From: a virus | Direction: 5' to 3' (one strand) | Length of the DNA: 33,816 nucleotides | Virus record (IMG/VR): IMGVR_UViG_3300007640_000020 | Coordinates: 1 to 33,816 of that record | Shown here: positions 15,432 to 23,132 of the stretch, piece by piece | Layout of the letters: each line of letters starts with the position of its first letter | How positions within the stretch are numbered: position 1 is the stretch's first letter | Program-made: the position numbers and the translations under genes | Notes under the pieces: model-generated | Database searches by the model: none | What the model saw: only the letters and a program-made list of their open reading frames with translations | Told to the model about the DNA's origin: nothing

Positions 15432-16067
15432 ATGAAAGTAACAGATAAGATAGAGATAACAAACGAAGACAACATGGCTTTAATGGCTAGATATCCAGAT
15501 AACTATTTTGATTTGGCTATAGTAGACCCACCTTACGGATTAGGTGATAGGCTCTCTAATGGTGGTGGAAAAAGAAAAAACGACCCATCAAGATTACTTT
15601 ATGTAGATAAAGATTGGGATTGTTTGCCAACTGCTGAATATTGGAAGGAATTATTTAGAGTTTCTAAAAATCAAGTTGTTTTTGGTGCAAATTATTTTAT
15701 TGAACATTTACCAAACACAAGGGGTTTTGTTTGTTGGGATAAAAAACAGGCAATGCCGACCCTTTCTGCTTGCGAATTAGTTTGGACTTCTCTAGATAAA
15801 CCTGCTAAAATAATGAAAAAGACAAGTACAGACCTTAATAGATTTCATCCAACTCAAAAACCAACATACGTTTATGAATGGATGTTTAAGTATTGCAAAG
15901 TAGAAGAAGGGATGAATATCTTAGACACTCATCTAGGAAGCGGAAGCAGTGCTATAGCTTGTCACAATTTAGGTTTTGAATTAACAGCTTGTGAGTTAGA
16001 CGCGGATTATTACGATGCTTCAATCAAACGAATTAAGAATCATATAGCACAACAAAGATTATTTTAA
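15432..16067 (+). CDS. DNA methyltransferase A (beta-class N6-adenine/N4-cytosine)
   Basis: This 211-aa protein carries motif IV DPPYG (residues 32-36) near the N-terminus and motif I-like HLGSGSSAIA near the C-terminus, the order of beta-class amino-methyltransferases. I start it at 15432, not at an upstream in-frame ATG at 15342, because its N-terminus then aligns exactly with its paralog at 18828 (MKVTDKI.ITNEDNM). The N-terminal 36 and C-terminal about 50 residues are nearly identical to that paralog while the middle differs. It probably methylates phage DNA to evade restriction; no endonuclease partner is present. Confidence 0.85.
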   Translation: MKVTDKIEITNEDNMALMARYPDNYFDLAIVDPPYGLGDRLSNGGGKRKNDPSRLLYVDKDWDCLPTAEYWKELFRVSKNQVVFGANYFIEHLPNTRGFVCWDKKQAMPTLSACELVWTSLDKPAKIMKKTSTDLNRFHPTQKPTYVYEWMFKYCKVEEGMNILDTHLGSGSSAIACHNLGFELTACELDADYYDASIKRIKNHIAQQRLF

Positions 16068-16085
16068 AAAACTTTACTATATTCG

Positions 16086-16212
16086 CAACCATTAGGCAAC
16101 TATTTACGTCTATACAATAGGTCGCTCTCACACCATAAGACCACGAGCATTATTTTAACCCTTATTTGGGAGCTAGAGGTGAGAGCCTAGCTTTTAGATA
16201 GGGGTTTTTTAT
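16086..16212 (+). ncRNA. Candidate structured RNA with loop-loop complementarity
   Basis: This gap has no ORF. GGTC (16120-16123) and GACC (16139-16142) enclose a loop containing GCTCTCAC (16124-16131). AGCTAG (16171-16176) and CTAGCT (16187-16192) enclose a 10-nt loop containing GTGAGAGC (16179-16186), the exact complement of the first loop. AACCC (16157-16161) can pair with GGGTT (16202-16206), and a T-run follows. A promoter-like TATATTCG lies at 16078-16085 but lacks a clear -33. Either a small RNA or a 5' leader of the next gene; some may simply be a terminator. Confidence 0.4.
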
Positions 16213-16227
16213 TTTAATTTATTTTAT

Positions 16228-16422
16228 ATGATTTACAAATTATTAGATTCGCAAGACCAAGAAAAATGTATTGAAATTCAAATTACATCTTCACAAGATA
16301 TTGAGTTAACAATTTATGAACATCTTCAACATTCAACAGAAGTAAATAGCGTTATTATAGATAAGAATAATTTATACACGTTGATTGGTGCTTTACATTC
16401 AATTCAGAAACAACTAAACTAA
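16228..16422 (+). CDS. Hypothetical protein (64 aa)
   Basis: This 64-aa protein (YKLLDSQDQEKCIEIQI, then VIIDKNNLYTLIGALHSIQ) appears to be a small alpha/beta domain. It is the first gene after the structured intergenic RNA and leads into the replication initiator gene with 6 bases between. No family recognised. Confidence 0.6.
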   Translation: MIYKLLDSQDQEKCIEIQITSSQDIELTIYEHLQHSTEVNSVIIDKNNLYTLIGALHSIQKQLN

Positions 16423-16428
16423 AAAACT

Positions 16429-17052
16429 ATGAAGCTGACAAAAAGAAAAGCGTTTAAGTTCTTTAGAAGTTATTACGATGTCTATAACGAACTTGAAAAA
16501 GATAAGGATAAGATAGCCTTTATTGAGGCATTGCTAGATAAGCAATTCTTAGGTAAAGAACCAACCGAGTTAACAGGTATTGCAAAGTTTGCTTACATTA
16601 GCCAAGTCAACAGTATAGATTCGCAAGTGTCTGGTTATGAGACTAAAACAGGTACTACCCTAGGGGGTAGCATAGGGGGTACGCAAGGGGCTTCACTACA
16701 GGAGAAAGAGAAAGAGGAAGAGGAAGTACAATACAGTATAGATTTTTCTTCATTATTAGACTTCATAAACACCACGACTAAACGCAGTTTTAAAACTATA
16801 AACAAATCCGTAAAACAATCGTATATTGCAAGGCTTAAAGATGGATATACTAAAGACGATATTAAACAAGCGATTACAAACGCTGTAAACACTCAATACC
16901 ATAAAGACAATAACAACCAATACTTAACACCAGAGTTCTTTAGTAGAAGCGCAACGTTAGATAAGTATAGCCAAACTGCGGAGAGTACGATGATAGAAGA
17001 CCCTGTTGTTAAAATGGCTATGGAGTTAAACAAGAAATACGAAAATAGATAA
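16429..17052 (+). CDS. Replication initiator-like protein (DUF6291 / Phg_2220_C type)
   Basis: This 207-aa protein has an N-terminal segment like DUF6291 (FFRSYYDVYNELEKDKDKIA, FIEALLDKQF), a low-complexity linker (LGGSIGGTQG then EKEKEEEEV), and a C-terminal domain like the conserved phage Phg_2220_C domain (LLDFINTTTKRSFKTINKS, then LKDGYTKDDIKQAI, ending YLTPEFFSRSATLDKY). Such proteins act as replication organisers, likely loading the helicase encoded two genes downstream. Confidence 0.75.
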   Translation: MKLTKRKAFKFFRSYYDVYNELEKDKDKIAFIEALLDKQFLGKEPTELTGIAKFAYISQVNSIDSQVSGYETKTGTTLGGSIGGTQGASLQEKEKEEEEVQYSIDFSSLLDFINTTTKRSFKTINKSVKQSYIARLKDGYTKDDIKQAITNAVNTQYHKDNNNQYLTPEFFSRSATLDKYSQTAESTMIEDPVVKMAMELNKKYENR

Positions 17053-17054
17053 TT

Positions 17055-17798
17055 ATGATAGAATTAATACAAGGCGACTGCTTAGAAGTAATGAAAGATA
17101 TACCCAGCGGTTCAATAGATGCTATTATAACAGACCCACCCTACGGAACAACAGCCTGTAAATGGGATAGTGTTATTGACTTTGAATTGATGTGGGAGCA
17201 ACTGAACAGAATTATTAAACCTAATGGTGCAATAGTTTTATTTGGTAGTGAGCCGTTTAGTAGTGCTTTACGAATGAGTAATATTAAGAATTATAAATAT
17301 GACAATATTTGGAATAAGGTTAGGAAAACAGGGCACTTAAATTGCAATAAACAACCCCTTAATATTTATGAAAATATATCTATTTTTTACAAAAAGCAAT
17401 GTACTTATAACCCACAAAAAACAACAGGTCACAAAAGTTATGACAAATCAAAATACAATACTAAAGAAAAATACTCACCCAATGTTTATGGTAAACTTCA
17501 CAGGAACGAAAAGAAGAACGAAGGCGAAAGACACCCGACAAAACTGGTTAAATTTTCACAGGATTGGAAAAGGCAAGACCAAATGCACCCAACACAAAAA
17601 CCAGTAGCACTAATGGAGTACCTAATTAAAACTTACACCAACGAAAATGAAACGGTTTTAGATTTTACTATGGGTTCTGGTAGTACTTTGGTAGCTTGTC
17701 AGAATACAAACAGGAACGGCATAGGAATAGAGAAAGACGAAAACTATTTTAAGATTGCACAGCAACGGATAAAAGAAAATGAATATAAACTATTTTAA
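17055..17798 (+). CDS. DNA methyltransferase B (beta-class)
   Basis: This 247-aa protein has N-terminal LIQGDCLEVMKDIPSGSID, motif IV DPPYG (residues 27-31) and C-terminal motif I DFTMGSGSTLVAC, with HPTQKPVALMEYLI before it. This is the beta-class arrangement used by N6-adenine and N4-cytosine methylases. It is only distantly like methyltransferases A and C and has its own central target-recognition region. It lies between replication initiator and helicase-like genes, so it is expressed early. Confidence 0.87.
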   Translation: MIELIQGDCLEVMKDIPSGSIDAIITDPPYGTTACKWDSVIDFELMWEQLNRIIKPNGAIVLFGSEPFSSALRMSNIKNYKYDNIWNKVRKTGHLNCNKQPLNIYENISIFYKKQCTYNPQKTTGHKSYDKSKYNTKEKYSPNVYGKLHRNEKKNEGERHPTKLVKFSQDWKRQDQMHPTQKPVALMEYLIKTYTNENETVLDFTMGSGSTLVACQNTNRNGIGIEKDENYFKIAQQRIKENEYKLF

Positions 17799-17800
17799 CT

Positions 17801-18697
17801 ATGATACTAAGTAAAGGATCAGATAATGAATATCTACTAGACTACAAACACGATAGGTTAGTAAAAGGTTTAGGTATCGGTTGCGAGTTAGACAAGCACC
17901 TAAGATTTAAACGAGGGCAATACAACGGAGTGCTAGGTGGTAACAACGTAGGAAAGACTTACTTTATGACTTGGTATTTTCTTTGTCTATCAATTAAACA
18001 CGGTTTAAAGTGGGGGTTGTGGATGGATGAAAACAAGAAGGGTAGAGTGTTGAGAGATTTAGTACAGTTCTATACGGCTAGAAAACTTAAAGACTTAACC
18101 GATAAACAAGTACTAGACACGGTTGCAATACTAGAAGATTGGTTTTACTTTGTGGACAATAGACAAATGTATAAGCCAGAAGAGTTATTAGCTTTGTTTG
18201 AGCCGTTGGATATTGATGGGGTTTTACTAGACCCATTTAACCAACTTAACAGACCTGTTGGATATTCTGAAAACATACCATTCATAAGAAACTTGAAACA
18301 TTGGTGTAAGGTAAACGACAAAACATTATATTTAACGATGCACCCGAACACAGAAACACAAAGAAAGAGTAGCCAATATCCAGAAGGACATATTTGGGCA
18401 GGGCAACCCCAAATGCCCCTAAAGCACAATAGTGAAGGCGGGAGTACCTTTTCCAATATGAGCGATGATTGGATAAACCTAAACAGATTAAACAAACTAG
18501 AATCTATGAAGTACATAACAATGGTAGATATAGACAAGGTTAAAGATGTTGATAGCGGTGGTTCAATTACCCAAAGCGAAGAGCCTTTAATGTTTCACTT
18601 TAATAACGGTTTAGGTTTTGAAATCATGGGAATTAATCCAATACAGGAAGCACTTAAACAAAAAAATAGTATATTGCAACCATCAAACGATTTTTAA
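17801..18697 (+). CDS. RecA/DnaB-fold ATPase, probable replicative helicase
   Basis: This 298-aa protein has a Walker A GGNNVGKT (residues 46-53) and a Walker B-like IDGVLLDPF (Asp143) in the spacing of RecA/DnaB superfamily 4 ATPases. YLTMHPNTE around residue 180 resembles the sensor/DnaB H4-type strand. It lacks an N-terminal DnaB domain. Given the initiator-like gene just upstream, it is likely the phage helicase; a RecA-like (RepA-type) single-domain helicase is the closest description. No primase domain is seen. Confidence 0.72.
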   Translation: MILSKGSDNEYLLDYKHDRLVKGLGIGCELDKHLRFKRGQYNGVLGGNNVGKTYFMTWYFLCLSIKHGLKWGLWMDENKKGRVLRDLVQFYTARKLKDLTDKQVLDTVAILEDWFYFVDNRQMYKPEELLALFEPLDIDGVLLDPFNQLNRPVGYSENIPFIRNLKHWCKVNDKTLYLTMHPNTETQRKSSQYPEGHIWAGQPQMPLKHNSEGGSTFSNMSDDWINLNRLNKLESMKYITMVDIDKVKDVDSGGSITQSEEPLMFHFNNGLGFEIMGINPIQEALKQKNSILQPSNDF

Positions 18698-18699
18698 TT

Positions 18700-18831
18700 A
18701 TGAAGAAAAAACTAAAAGAGTTACAAGAATTGGTAGACAAGTACGGTTATTGGTCAAGAGAAGTTAGAGAATTTAATGCTACTTTAGACTATGATATTAT
18801 GAAAGTTTTAAATAGTAAGGTTAAGAGATGA
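18700..18831 (+). CDS. Small GYW-motif protein B (43 aa)
   Basis: ATG at 18700 directly follows the helicase stop, and the TGA at 18829-18831 overlaps the next ATG. The 43-aa product KKKLKELQELVDKYGYWSRE and onward is a clear paralog of the protein at 13072: G-Y-W-S-x-E-V, F-N-x-x-L-D-Y-D align. Conservation between two loci is good evidence that both are real genes. Function unknown. Confidence 0.75.
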   Translation: MKKKLKELQELVDKYGYWSREVREFNATLDYDIMKVLNSKVKR

Positions 18832-19508
18832 AAGTAACAGACAAGATAACAATCACGAACGAGGATAACATGGAGTTAATGAAACGCTATCCAGATAACT
18901 ATTTTGACCTATCGATAGTTGACCCACCTTACGGAATAGATATTGCTAAAAATGGTAAACTAAAAAGCAACTCTAAATTTGATAGAGGGTTTAAAAAAGA
19001 CATTGATTATGGTGCTAAAAATTGGGATTCAGAAATACCGTCTGAAGAATATTTTTTAGAGTTGCGTAGAGTTAGTAAAAATCAAATTATTTGGGGTGGT
19101 AATTATTTTATTTCCTTTTTAGATAATACACCTTGTTATGTAACTTGGTATAAAAAAGGAACGGATAAAAACCACAGATTTTCACCAACTGAATTAGCTT
19201 GGACTTCCTTTGATAAAAAGCCTTTTTTTATAGACTTGCCTTGGATTGGGTTTGGGTATTTAAACAACCCACTTAAAGAAAAAAAAATACATCCTTGCCA
19301 TAAGCCTATAAACTTGTATCAAGAAATATTAAATAACTTTGCAAAAGAAGGCGATAAAATACTAGACACGCATTTGGGCGGTGGAAGCATTGCAATAGCA
19401 TGCCACAATTTAGATTTTGAATTAACAGCGTGTGAGTTAGATAAGAAATACTTTGATGCAAGTATAAAGAGAATACAAAACCATGTTTCACAACAAAGAC
19501 TATTTTAA
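18828..19508 (+). CDS. DNA methyltransferase C, paralog of A
   Basis: This 226-aa beta-class methyltransferase carries DPPYG (residues 32-36) and C-terminal HLGGGSIAIACHN. Its first 36 residues and last 50 are nearly the same as those of methyltransferase A, including ELTACELD and (S/A)QQRLF, but the central target-recognition part is different (GYLNNPLKEKKIHPCHKP against RFHPTQKP). Probably it modifies a second DNA sequence. The ATGA junction ties it to the small gene before it. Confidence 0.85.
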   Translation: MKVTDKITITNEDNMELMKRYPDNYFDLSIVDPPYGIDIAKNGKLKSNSKFDRGFKKDIDYGAKNWDSEIPSEEYFLELRRVSKNQIIWGGNYFISFLDNTPCYVTWYKKGTDKNHRFSPTELAWTSFDKKPFFIDLPWIGFGYLNNPLKEKKIHPCHKPINLYQEILNNFAKEGDKILDTHLGGGSIAIACHNLDFELTACELDKKYFDASIKRIQNHVSQQRLF

Positions 19509-19510
19509 TT

Positions 19511-19744
19511 ATGAAAGAAGAAACAATTTTATTATGCACCGAATGTTACACAGGCGAGTTAAACACTTTATGGAGTGGAGACGAGGGTTGGAATGTATGC
19601 CCAGAATGTAACAGTGTTGAAGGTGGTTACTTTGAGTTATCACTTGATGAGTACGAGAGTTTAGATGGCTTGGATATTATGGCAAAGGTTGACGAATTAA
19701 GAGAGCGTGAAGCATTCCAAACTATTAAAATTACAAGACTATGA
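19511..19744 (+). CDS. Small zinc-ribbon protein (77 aa)
   Basis: This 77-aa acidic protein has two CxxC pairs (Cys9/Cys12 and Cys30/Cys33) that should bind one zinc ion, followed by an acidic helix. It stands between methyltransferases C and D and overlaps D by 4 bases. It might be a methyltransferase partner or a transcription-related peptide; nothing in it decides. Confidence 0.65.
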   Translation: MKEETILLCTECYTGELNTLWSGDEGWNVCPECNSVEGGYFELSLDEYESLDGLDIMAKVDELREREAFQTIKITRL

Positions 19745-20526
19745 AAGTAAATGAAATATATAACGAAAACTGCCTTGATACAATGGCAAGAATGGAAGAT
19801 AACTTTATTGACTTAACGGTTACATCTCCTCCTTATGATAATCTAAGAACGTATAACGGATATAGTTTTGATTTTGAAAGTATAGCAAAAGAGCTTTACA
19901 GAGTAACTAAAGATGGGGGTGTTGTTGTTTGGGTTGTTGGAGATGCAACAGTTAAAGGAAGTAAAACAGGTACGAGTTTTAAACAGGCTTTATATTTTAA
20001 AGAATGTGGTTTTAATTTTCACGATACAATAATATGGCAGAAACCCAATTACGCACCAATGTACCCAAGTGTAAAAAGGTATGATAACAATTATGAGTTT
20101 ATGCTTGTATTTAGTAAAGGTCAACCAAAATCTTGGAACCCAATAAAAGACAAAGTGAAAGCTGAATCAAGTAAAAAAAGAAGTAAATACAAAAGAAGTT
20201 TTATTAATAAAGATGGAAGTAGAAAAAGTAAAGAATCTACTGATAATAATTCTGACTTTTCAAAACGGAATAATATTTGGATAATACCAAACGGACAAAT
20301 AAGAGGTTTAAAACACCCTGCGGTATTTCCCGAACAATTAGCAAACGACCACATAACAAGTTGGAGTAATAAAGGAGATATTGTTTATGATTGCTTTATG
20401 GGAAGCGGAACAACTGCAAAGATGGCTTTATTAAATGATAGATATTATATTGGTTCTGAAATATCAGAAGAGTATTGCGAAATAATAGAACAAAGACTAA
20501 ACCCAACACAAACTAAATTACTATGA
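19741..20526 (+). CDS. DNA methyltransferase D (SPPY type, likely N4-cytosine)
   Basis: This 261-aa protein has motif IV TSPPY (residues 28-32), typical of N4-cytosine methylases, and motif I near the end as CFMGSGTTAKMA. YRVTKDGGVVVWVVGD is the motif VI/VII-like strand. It is the fourth methyltransferase in this genome and the only one with SPPY. The Lys/Ser-rich insert (residues about 140-175) may be the target-recognition region. Confidence 0.87.
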   Translation: MKVNEIYNENCLDTMARMEDNFIDLTVTSPPYDNLRTYNGYSFDFESIAKELYRVTKDGGVVVWVVGDATVKGSKTGTSFKQALYFKECGFNFHDTIIWQKPNYAPMYPSVKRYDNNYEFMLVFSKGQPKSWNPIKDKVKAESSKKRSKYKRSFINKDGSRKSKESTDNNSDFSKRNNIWIIPNGQIRGLKHPAVFPEQLANDHITSWSNKGDIVYDCFMGSGTTAKMALLNDRYYIGSEISEEYCEIIEQRLNPTQTKLL

Positions 20527-20816
20527 CAGAATTTAAACCAATAACCCCCGAACACGGTAAGGTATTCTACAACGGAGAGCAGATAGGTATTTATAAAAAC
20601 TTTGCTTGGAGTAAAGAAGTATCTTTAGAAATAGGATATACTAAGCTTACGGTAGGATATGAAAAGAAGCATTTGATTAAAAGAATAGCATTAAAGATAC
20701 ATTTACTGCAACAGGAACGAATAAAAAAGCGCATTATAAAGCAACACAAACTACGCAACAGCATATACAATACTAAACAACCCTTCACGTATGGCAAAGA
20801 AACTAACAACAGGTAA
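20523..20816 (+). CDS. Hypothetical basic protein (97 aa)
   Basis: This 97-aa protein has a beta-like first half (GKVFYNGEQIGIYKNFAW) and a very basic helical second half (QQERIKKRIIKQHKLRNS). It overlaps methyltransferase D by 4 bases and NinG by 26. It might be a nucleic-acid-binding protein; no family recognised. Confidence 0.55.
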   Translation: MTEFKPITPEHGKVFYNGEQIGIYKNFAWSKEVSLEIGYTKLTVGYEKKHLIKRIALKIHLLQQERIKKRIIKQHKLRNSIYNTKQPFTYGKETNNR

Positions 20817-21276
20817 ACTAATTAAAAAGCTACAACCTATCTTCAACAAGTACATAAGGCTAAGAGATAAAGATAAGCCTTGCATTAGTTGCGGTAAGTA
20901 TGTAGACTTTGACGATACAGACGGAGGGCATTTCTATCCAACACAAGGTTATAGTGGTTTGAGGTTTGACGAAGACAATGTATTTAAGGAGTGTAGATAT
21001 TGCAACAGATACGACGAAGCACACTTAATAGAGTATGCAGAGAACCTTAAACAAAGAATAGGCTTAGAAGATTACGAAGCGTTAAAGCAACGTGCAAGAG
21101 ATTACAAAGCCAACGGTATCAAATGGGATAGGGCAGAACTTGAAGAAAAAATAAAATATTATACAGAGAAGGTTAAACAATTGCCTTGCGATTGTAATAA
21201 GTACCCAACTTATTTTGATGAGGGTGGTAAACCAAGGTGCAAGAATTGTAATGAGAGGAGTTGGTTAGCAAGGTAA
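20791..21276 (+). CDS. ninG: NinG/Rap-like recombination nuclease
   Basis: This 161-aa protein matches NinG (lambda Rap), a structure-specific nuclease that cuts branched DNA during phage recombination. It has CISCGK (Cys31, Cys34), GGHFYP with His47, and ECRYCNRYD (Cys68, Cys71), the zinc and catalytic framework of the family, then a helical region. It would act with the ERF annealing protein encoded just downstream. Confidence 0.85.
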   Translation: MAKKLTTGKLIKKLQPIFNKYIRLRDKDKPCISCGKYVDFDDTDGGHFYPTQGYSGLRFDEDNVFKECRYCNRYDEAHLIEYAENLKQRIGLEDYEALKQRARDYKANGIKWDRAELEEKIKYYTEKVKQLPCDCNKYPTYFDEGGKPRCKNCNERSWLAR

Positions 21277-21292
21277 TTGCCTACAACACAAA

Positions 21293-21311
21293 GCTAAAAC
21301 ACTTTTTTAGC
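21293..21311 (+). terminator. Hairpin after NinG, possible terminator
   Basis: GCTAAAA (21293-21299) and TTTTAGC (21305-21311) form a perfect 7-bp stem with a 5-nt loop. No T-run follows, so termination strength is uncertain. It lies just before the promoter of the next unit. Confidence 0.4.
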
Positions 21312-21319
21312 AACTGTTA

Positions 21320-21349
21320 TTGATTATTACAAAAGTTTTATTAACTTAG
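21320..21349 (+). promoter_or_regulatory. Bacteroidetes-type promoter before ERF unit
   Basis: TTG (21320-21322), 19 bases, then TAACTTAG (21342-21349) matches TTG-N19-TAnnTTTG with one mismatch. It would give a short A-rich leader before the gene at 21367. Confidence 0.55.
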
Positions 21350-21366
21350 CAAAAAACAAAATAACT

Positions 21367-21909
21367 ATGGAAAAGAAAGATGAATTTACAGAGGCTTTAG
21401 AAGCCAACAAACCAAACAACATTTACTACAAGCTATCTTTAGTAAAGCAAGAGATAGGAGTATTAAGCAAGAACGCTAAGAACCCATTCTTTAAGTCAGA
21501 TTATTTAGATTTAAACGGTATCTTGTCAGCGGTTGAGCCTTTGCTGTTTAAACATGGGTTAGTGTTGTTACAACCTATTAATATGAATGAGGTTATGACT
21601 TTAATCACAGATACTGAAACAGAACAATCCGTACAAAGTCAAGTCATTATACCATGTAACATAACAGACCCACAAAAACTTGGTTCAGCTATCACTTACT
21701 TTAGAAGATACACTTTACAAAGTTTGTTAGCACTTCAAGCGGTAGACGATGACGGTAACCATGCAAGTAAACCAGAGCCTAAGATATTAAACAAAGAACG
21801 CTTTAACGATGCTTTAACAGCCATCAAAGGTGGTAAGATAACAGCAGAATATTTAAAGAACGAATGGGACTTGTCTGTTGAGCAATTGTCAGAACTTGAA
21901 AACTTATAG
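21367..21909 (+). CDS. ERF-family single-strand annealing protein
   Basis: This 180-aa protein belongs to the ERF recombinase group: KNPFFKSDYLDLNGILSAVEP near the start (given in two overlapping parts in the family) and the hallmark GSAITYFRRYTLQSLLAL (residues 106-123) followed by VDDDGN. ERF proteins anneal complementary single strands and promote circularisation or recombination of phage DNA. It opens a unit that also encodes the SSB-like protein, and works naturally with NinG. Confidence 0.85.
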   Translation: MEKKDEFTEALEANKPNNIYYKLSLVKQEIGVLSKNAKNPFFKSDYLDLNGILSAVEPLLFKHGLVLLQPINMNEVMTLITDTETEQSVQSQVIIPCNITDPQKLGSAITYFRRYTLQSLLALQAVDDDGNHASKPEPKILNKERFNDALTAIKGGKITAEYLKNEWDLSVEQLSELENL

Positions 21910-21912
21910 GAT

Positions 21913-22110
21913 ATGAGAAGAATTATAGAAAACACACCGATAATTTTAGCTATTTATTTCGGCTTACTATTTCATTTATCGGTTCTTAATGATGAGGCAG
22001 ACACGCATAGTGTTTATGGTAAACTTCTATTTTCTGGTGTTATATCATTCAGTGGACTTGTTGTGGGTTTTTTAATACGAGAATTAATAAGATTGACCAA
22101 TGGCAAGTAA
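21913..22110 (+). CDS. Small two-helix membrane protein (65 aa)
   Basis: This 65-aa protein has two hydrophobic helices (IILAIYFGLLFHLSVL and LLFSGVISFSGLVVGFLI) and a short basic end. It overlaps the next gene by 11 bases. A membrane role in host takeover or superinfection exclusion is possible, but unsupported by motifs. Confidence 0.6.
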   Translation: MRRIIENTPIILAIYFGLLFHLSVLNDEADTHSVYGKLLFSGVISFSGLVVGFLIRELIRLTNGK

Positions 22111-22390
22111 AAAACTAATTACGTTCTATATCTCACAAGTTGTTATACCTATCAAACACCAAATGAATAGAGATGCTTTACAAGCTGACTTAGATGCAGA
22201 TTGGACTAATGAAATGGTAGATAAATTTCTTAAACACAACTTTGAAATAGACAAGAGCAAGATAGAGATGACAACACAAGAACTACACGAGCTGATATTA
22301 AATAGTTTTCAGTTTGCAGATAGTATTGGATTGGAGTTGAACTATCCAGAAGATGAATTAGACAAATTAATAGATTTAAATATAAAATAA
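22100..22390 (+). CDS. Hypothetical acidic helical protein (96 aa)
   Basis: This 96-aa protein has an N-terminal basic strand (KKLITFYISQVVIPI) and an acidic helical remainder (ELHELILNSFQFADSIGLEL). It lies between a membrane protein and the SSB-like gene, ending five bases before the latter. I do not recognise it. Confidence 0.6.
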   Translation: MASKKLITFYISQVVIPIKHQMNRDALQADLDADWTNEMVDKFLKHNFEIDKSKIEMTTQELHELILNSFQFADSIGLELNYPEDELDKLIDLNIK

Positions 22391-22395
22391 ACAGT

Positions 22396-22725
22396 ATGAA
22401 TTACAAGGTAAAAGGAACTATCACAGCGATAGGCGAAAAAAAGACGCTAGACAATGGCGCAGTAGTATTGAACTACGTAGTTAACGATAATCAAATGTAC
22501 CCAACGGAGTATAATTTTGATATGTACAAGAAAGCAGAAGACGCTAAATTTGTAGACCAGTTTTTAGAGTTTAACAAAGTTGGTGAAGATGTAGAGGTAG
22601 AGTTTACTATTAGAAGTAGAGAGTACAACGGAAGAATCTACAACAGCTTGAACCATTGGAGATGTGATAAAGCAACGACAAGCGCGCCAGTTGAAGCAAA
22701 AGAAGAAGATGACCTTCCATTTTAA
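22396..22725 (+). CDS. SSB-like OB-fold protein (DUF3127 type)
   Basis: This 109-aa protein resembles the DUF3127 OB-fold proteins common in Bacteroidetes: KVKGTITAIGEKKTL at the start, GEDVEVEFTIRSREYNGRIYN in the middle (two conserved strands), then SLNHWRCDKA. Its end EEDDLPF copies the acidic aromatic tip with which bacterial SSBs recruit partner proteins. It probably coats single-stranded phage DNA with ERF. Confidence 0.75.
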   Translation: MNYKVKGTITAIGEKKTLDNGAVVLNYVVNDNQMYPTEYNFDMYKKAEDAKFVDQFLEFNKVGEDVEVEFTIRSREYNGRIYNSLNHWRCDKATTSAPVEAKEEDDLPF

Positions 22726-22735
22726 ACTATAAGAT

Positions 22736-22858
22736 ATGTTATTATTTATTTTACTTTTATCCGCAGTTGTTCTTTGTAGTTGGGTTCTTATCGTTATGAT
22801 AAGTCATGAAAACTTTTTGAAGCGTAAGAATATTAAAGAGTATAAAAGAAGGTTTTAA
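22736..22858 (+). CDS. Single-pass membrane peptide (40 aa)
   Basis: ATG at 22736, stop 22856-22858 overlapping the next ATG as TAATG. The 40-aa product is one long hydrophobic helix (LLFILLLSAVVLCSWVLIVM) plus a basic tail ending YKRRF. Membership of the SSB unit is clear from spacing. Function unknown. Confidence 0.6.
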   Translation: MLLFILLLSAVVLCSWVLIVMISHENFLKRKNIKEYKRRF

Positions 22859-23085
22859 TGACTAGCACAGAAGCATATAACATAATAATAAGTAAAGCAA
22901 ACCACTCTGTTAATTCGGGTGGTTTGTTTGTTTCTGATTGTCATAAGTTGGCGCGTATGTACTTTAAACGAATTAAAGAGATAGAGAAGCCACACGAAAG
23001 CGATGAAGCATTACTATTGAGAGATATGCTTATAACGATAGCAACGAGCAAAACAATACTACAAACGAATAAAAGACCTAGATAA
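22858..23085 (+). CDS. Hypothetical protein (75 aa)
   Basis: This 75-aa helical protein (EAYNIIISKANHSVNSGGLF, then HKLARMYFKRIKEIEK) starts in a TAATG overlap with the membrane peptide. No family is recognised. A 47-base gap with a weak promoter-like element follows. Confidence 0.6.
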   Translation: MTSTEAYNIIISKANHSVNSGGLFVSDCHKLARMYFKRIKEIEKPHESDEALLLRDMLITIATSKTILQTNKRPR

Positions 23086-23117
23086 TTTGGTTGGTTAGAA
23101 TATTATCATTACATTGA
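23086..23117 (+). promoter_or_regulatory. Weak promoter-like element
   Basis: TTTG (23086-23089), 20 bases, then TACATTGA (23110-23117) is a poor match to the Bacteroidetes promoter. It lies in the only gap before the small gene at 23133 and the sigma gene. Confidence 0.25.
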
Positions 23118-23132
23118 CGAAAAATTAAACAC

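Noticed and set aside
17368-17607. Second + strand frame within methyltransferase B
   Set aside because: Overlaps a strongly supported gene and has no recognisable features.
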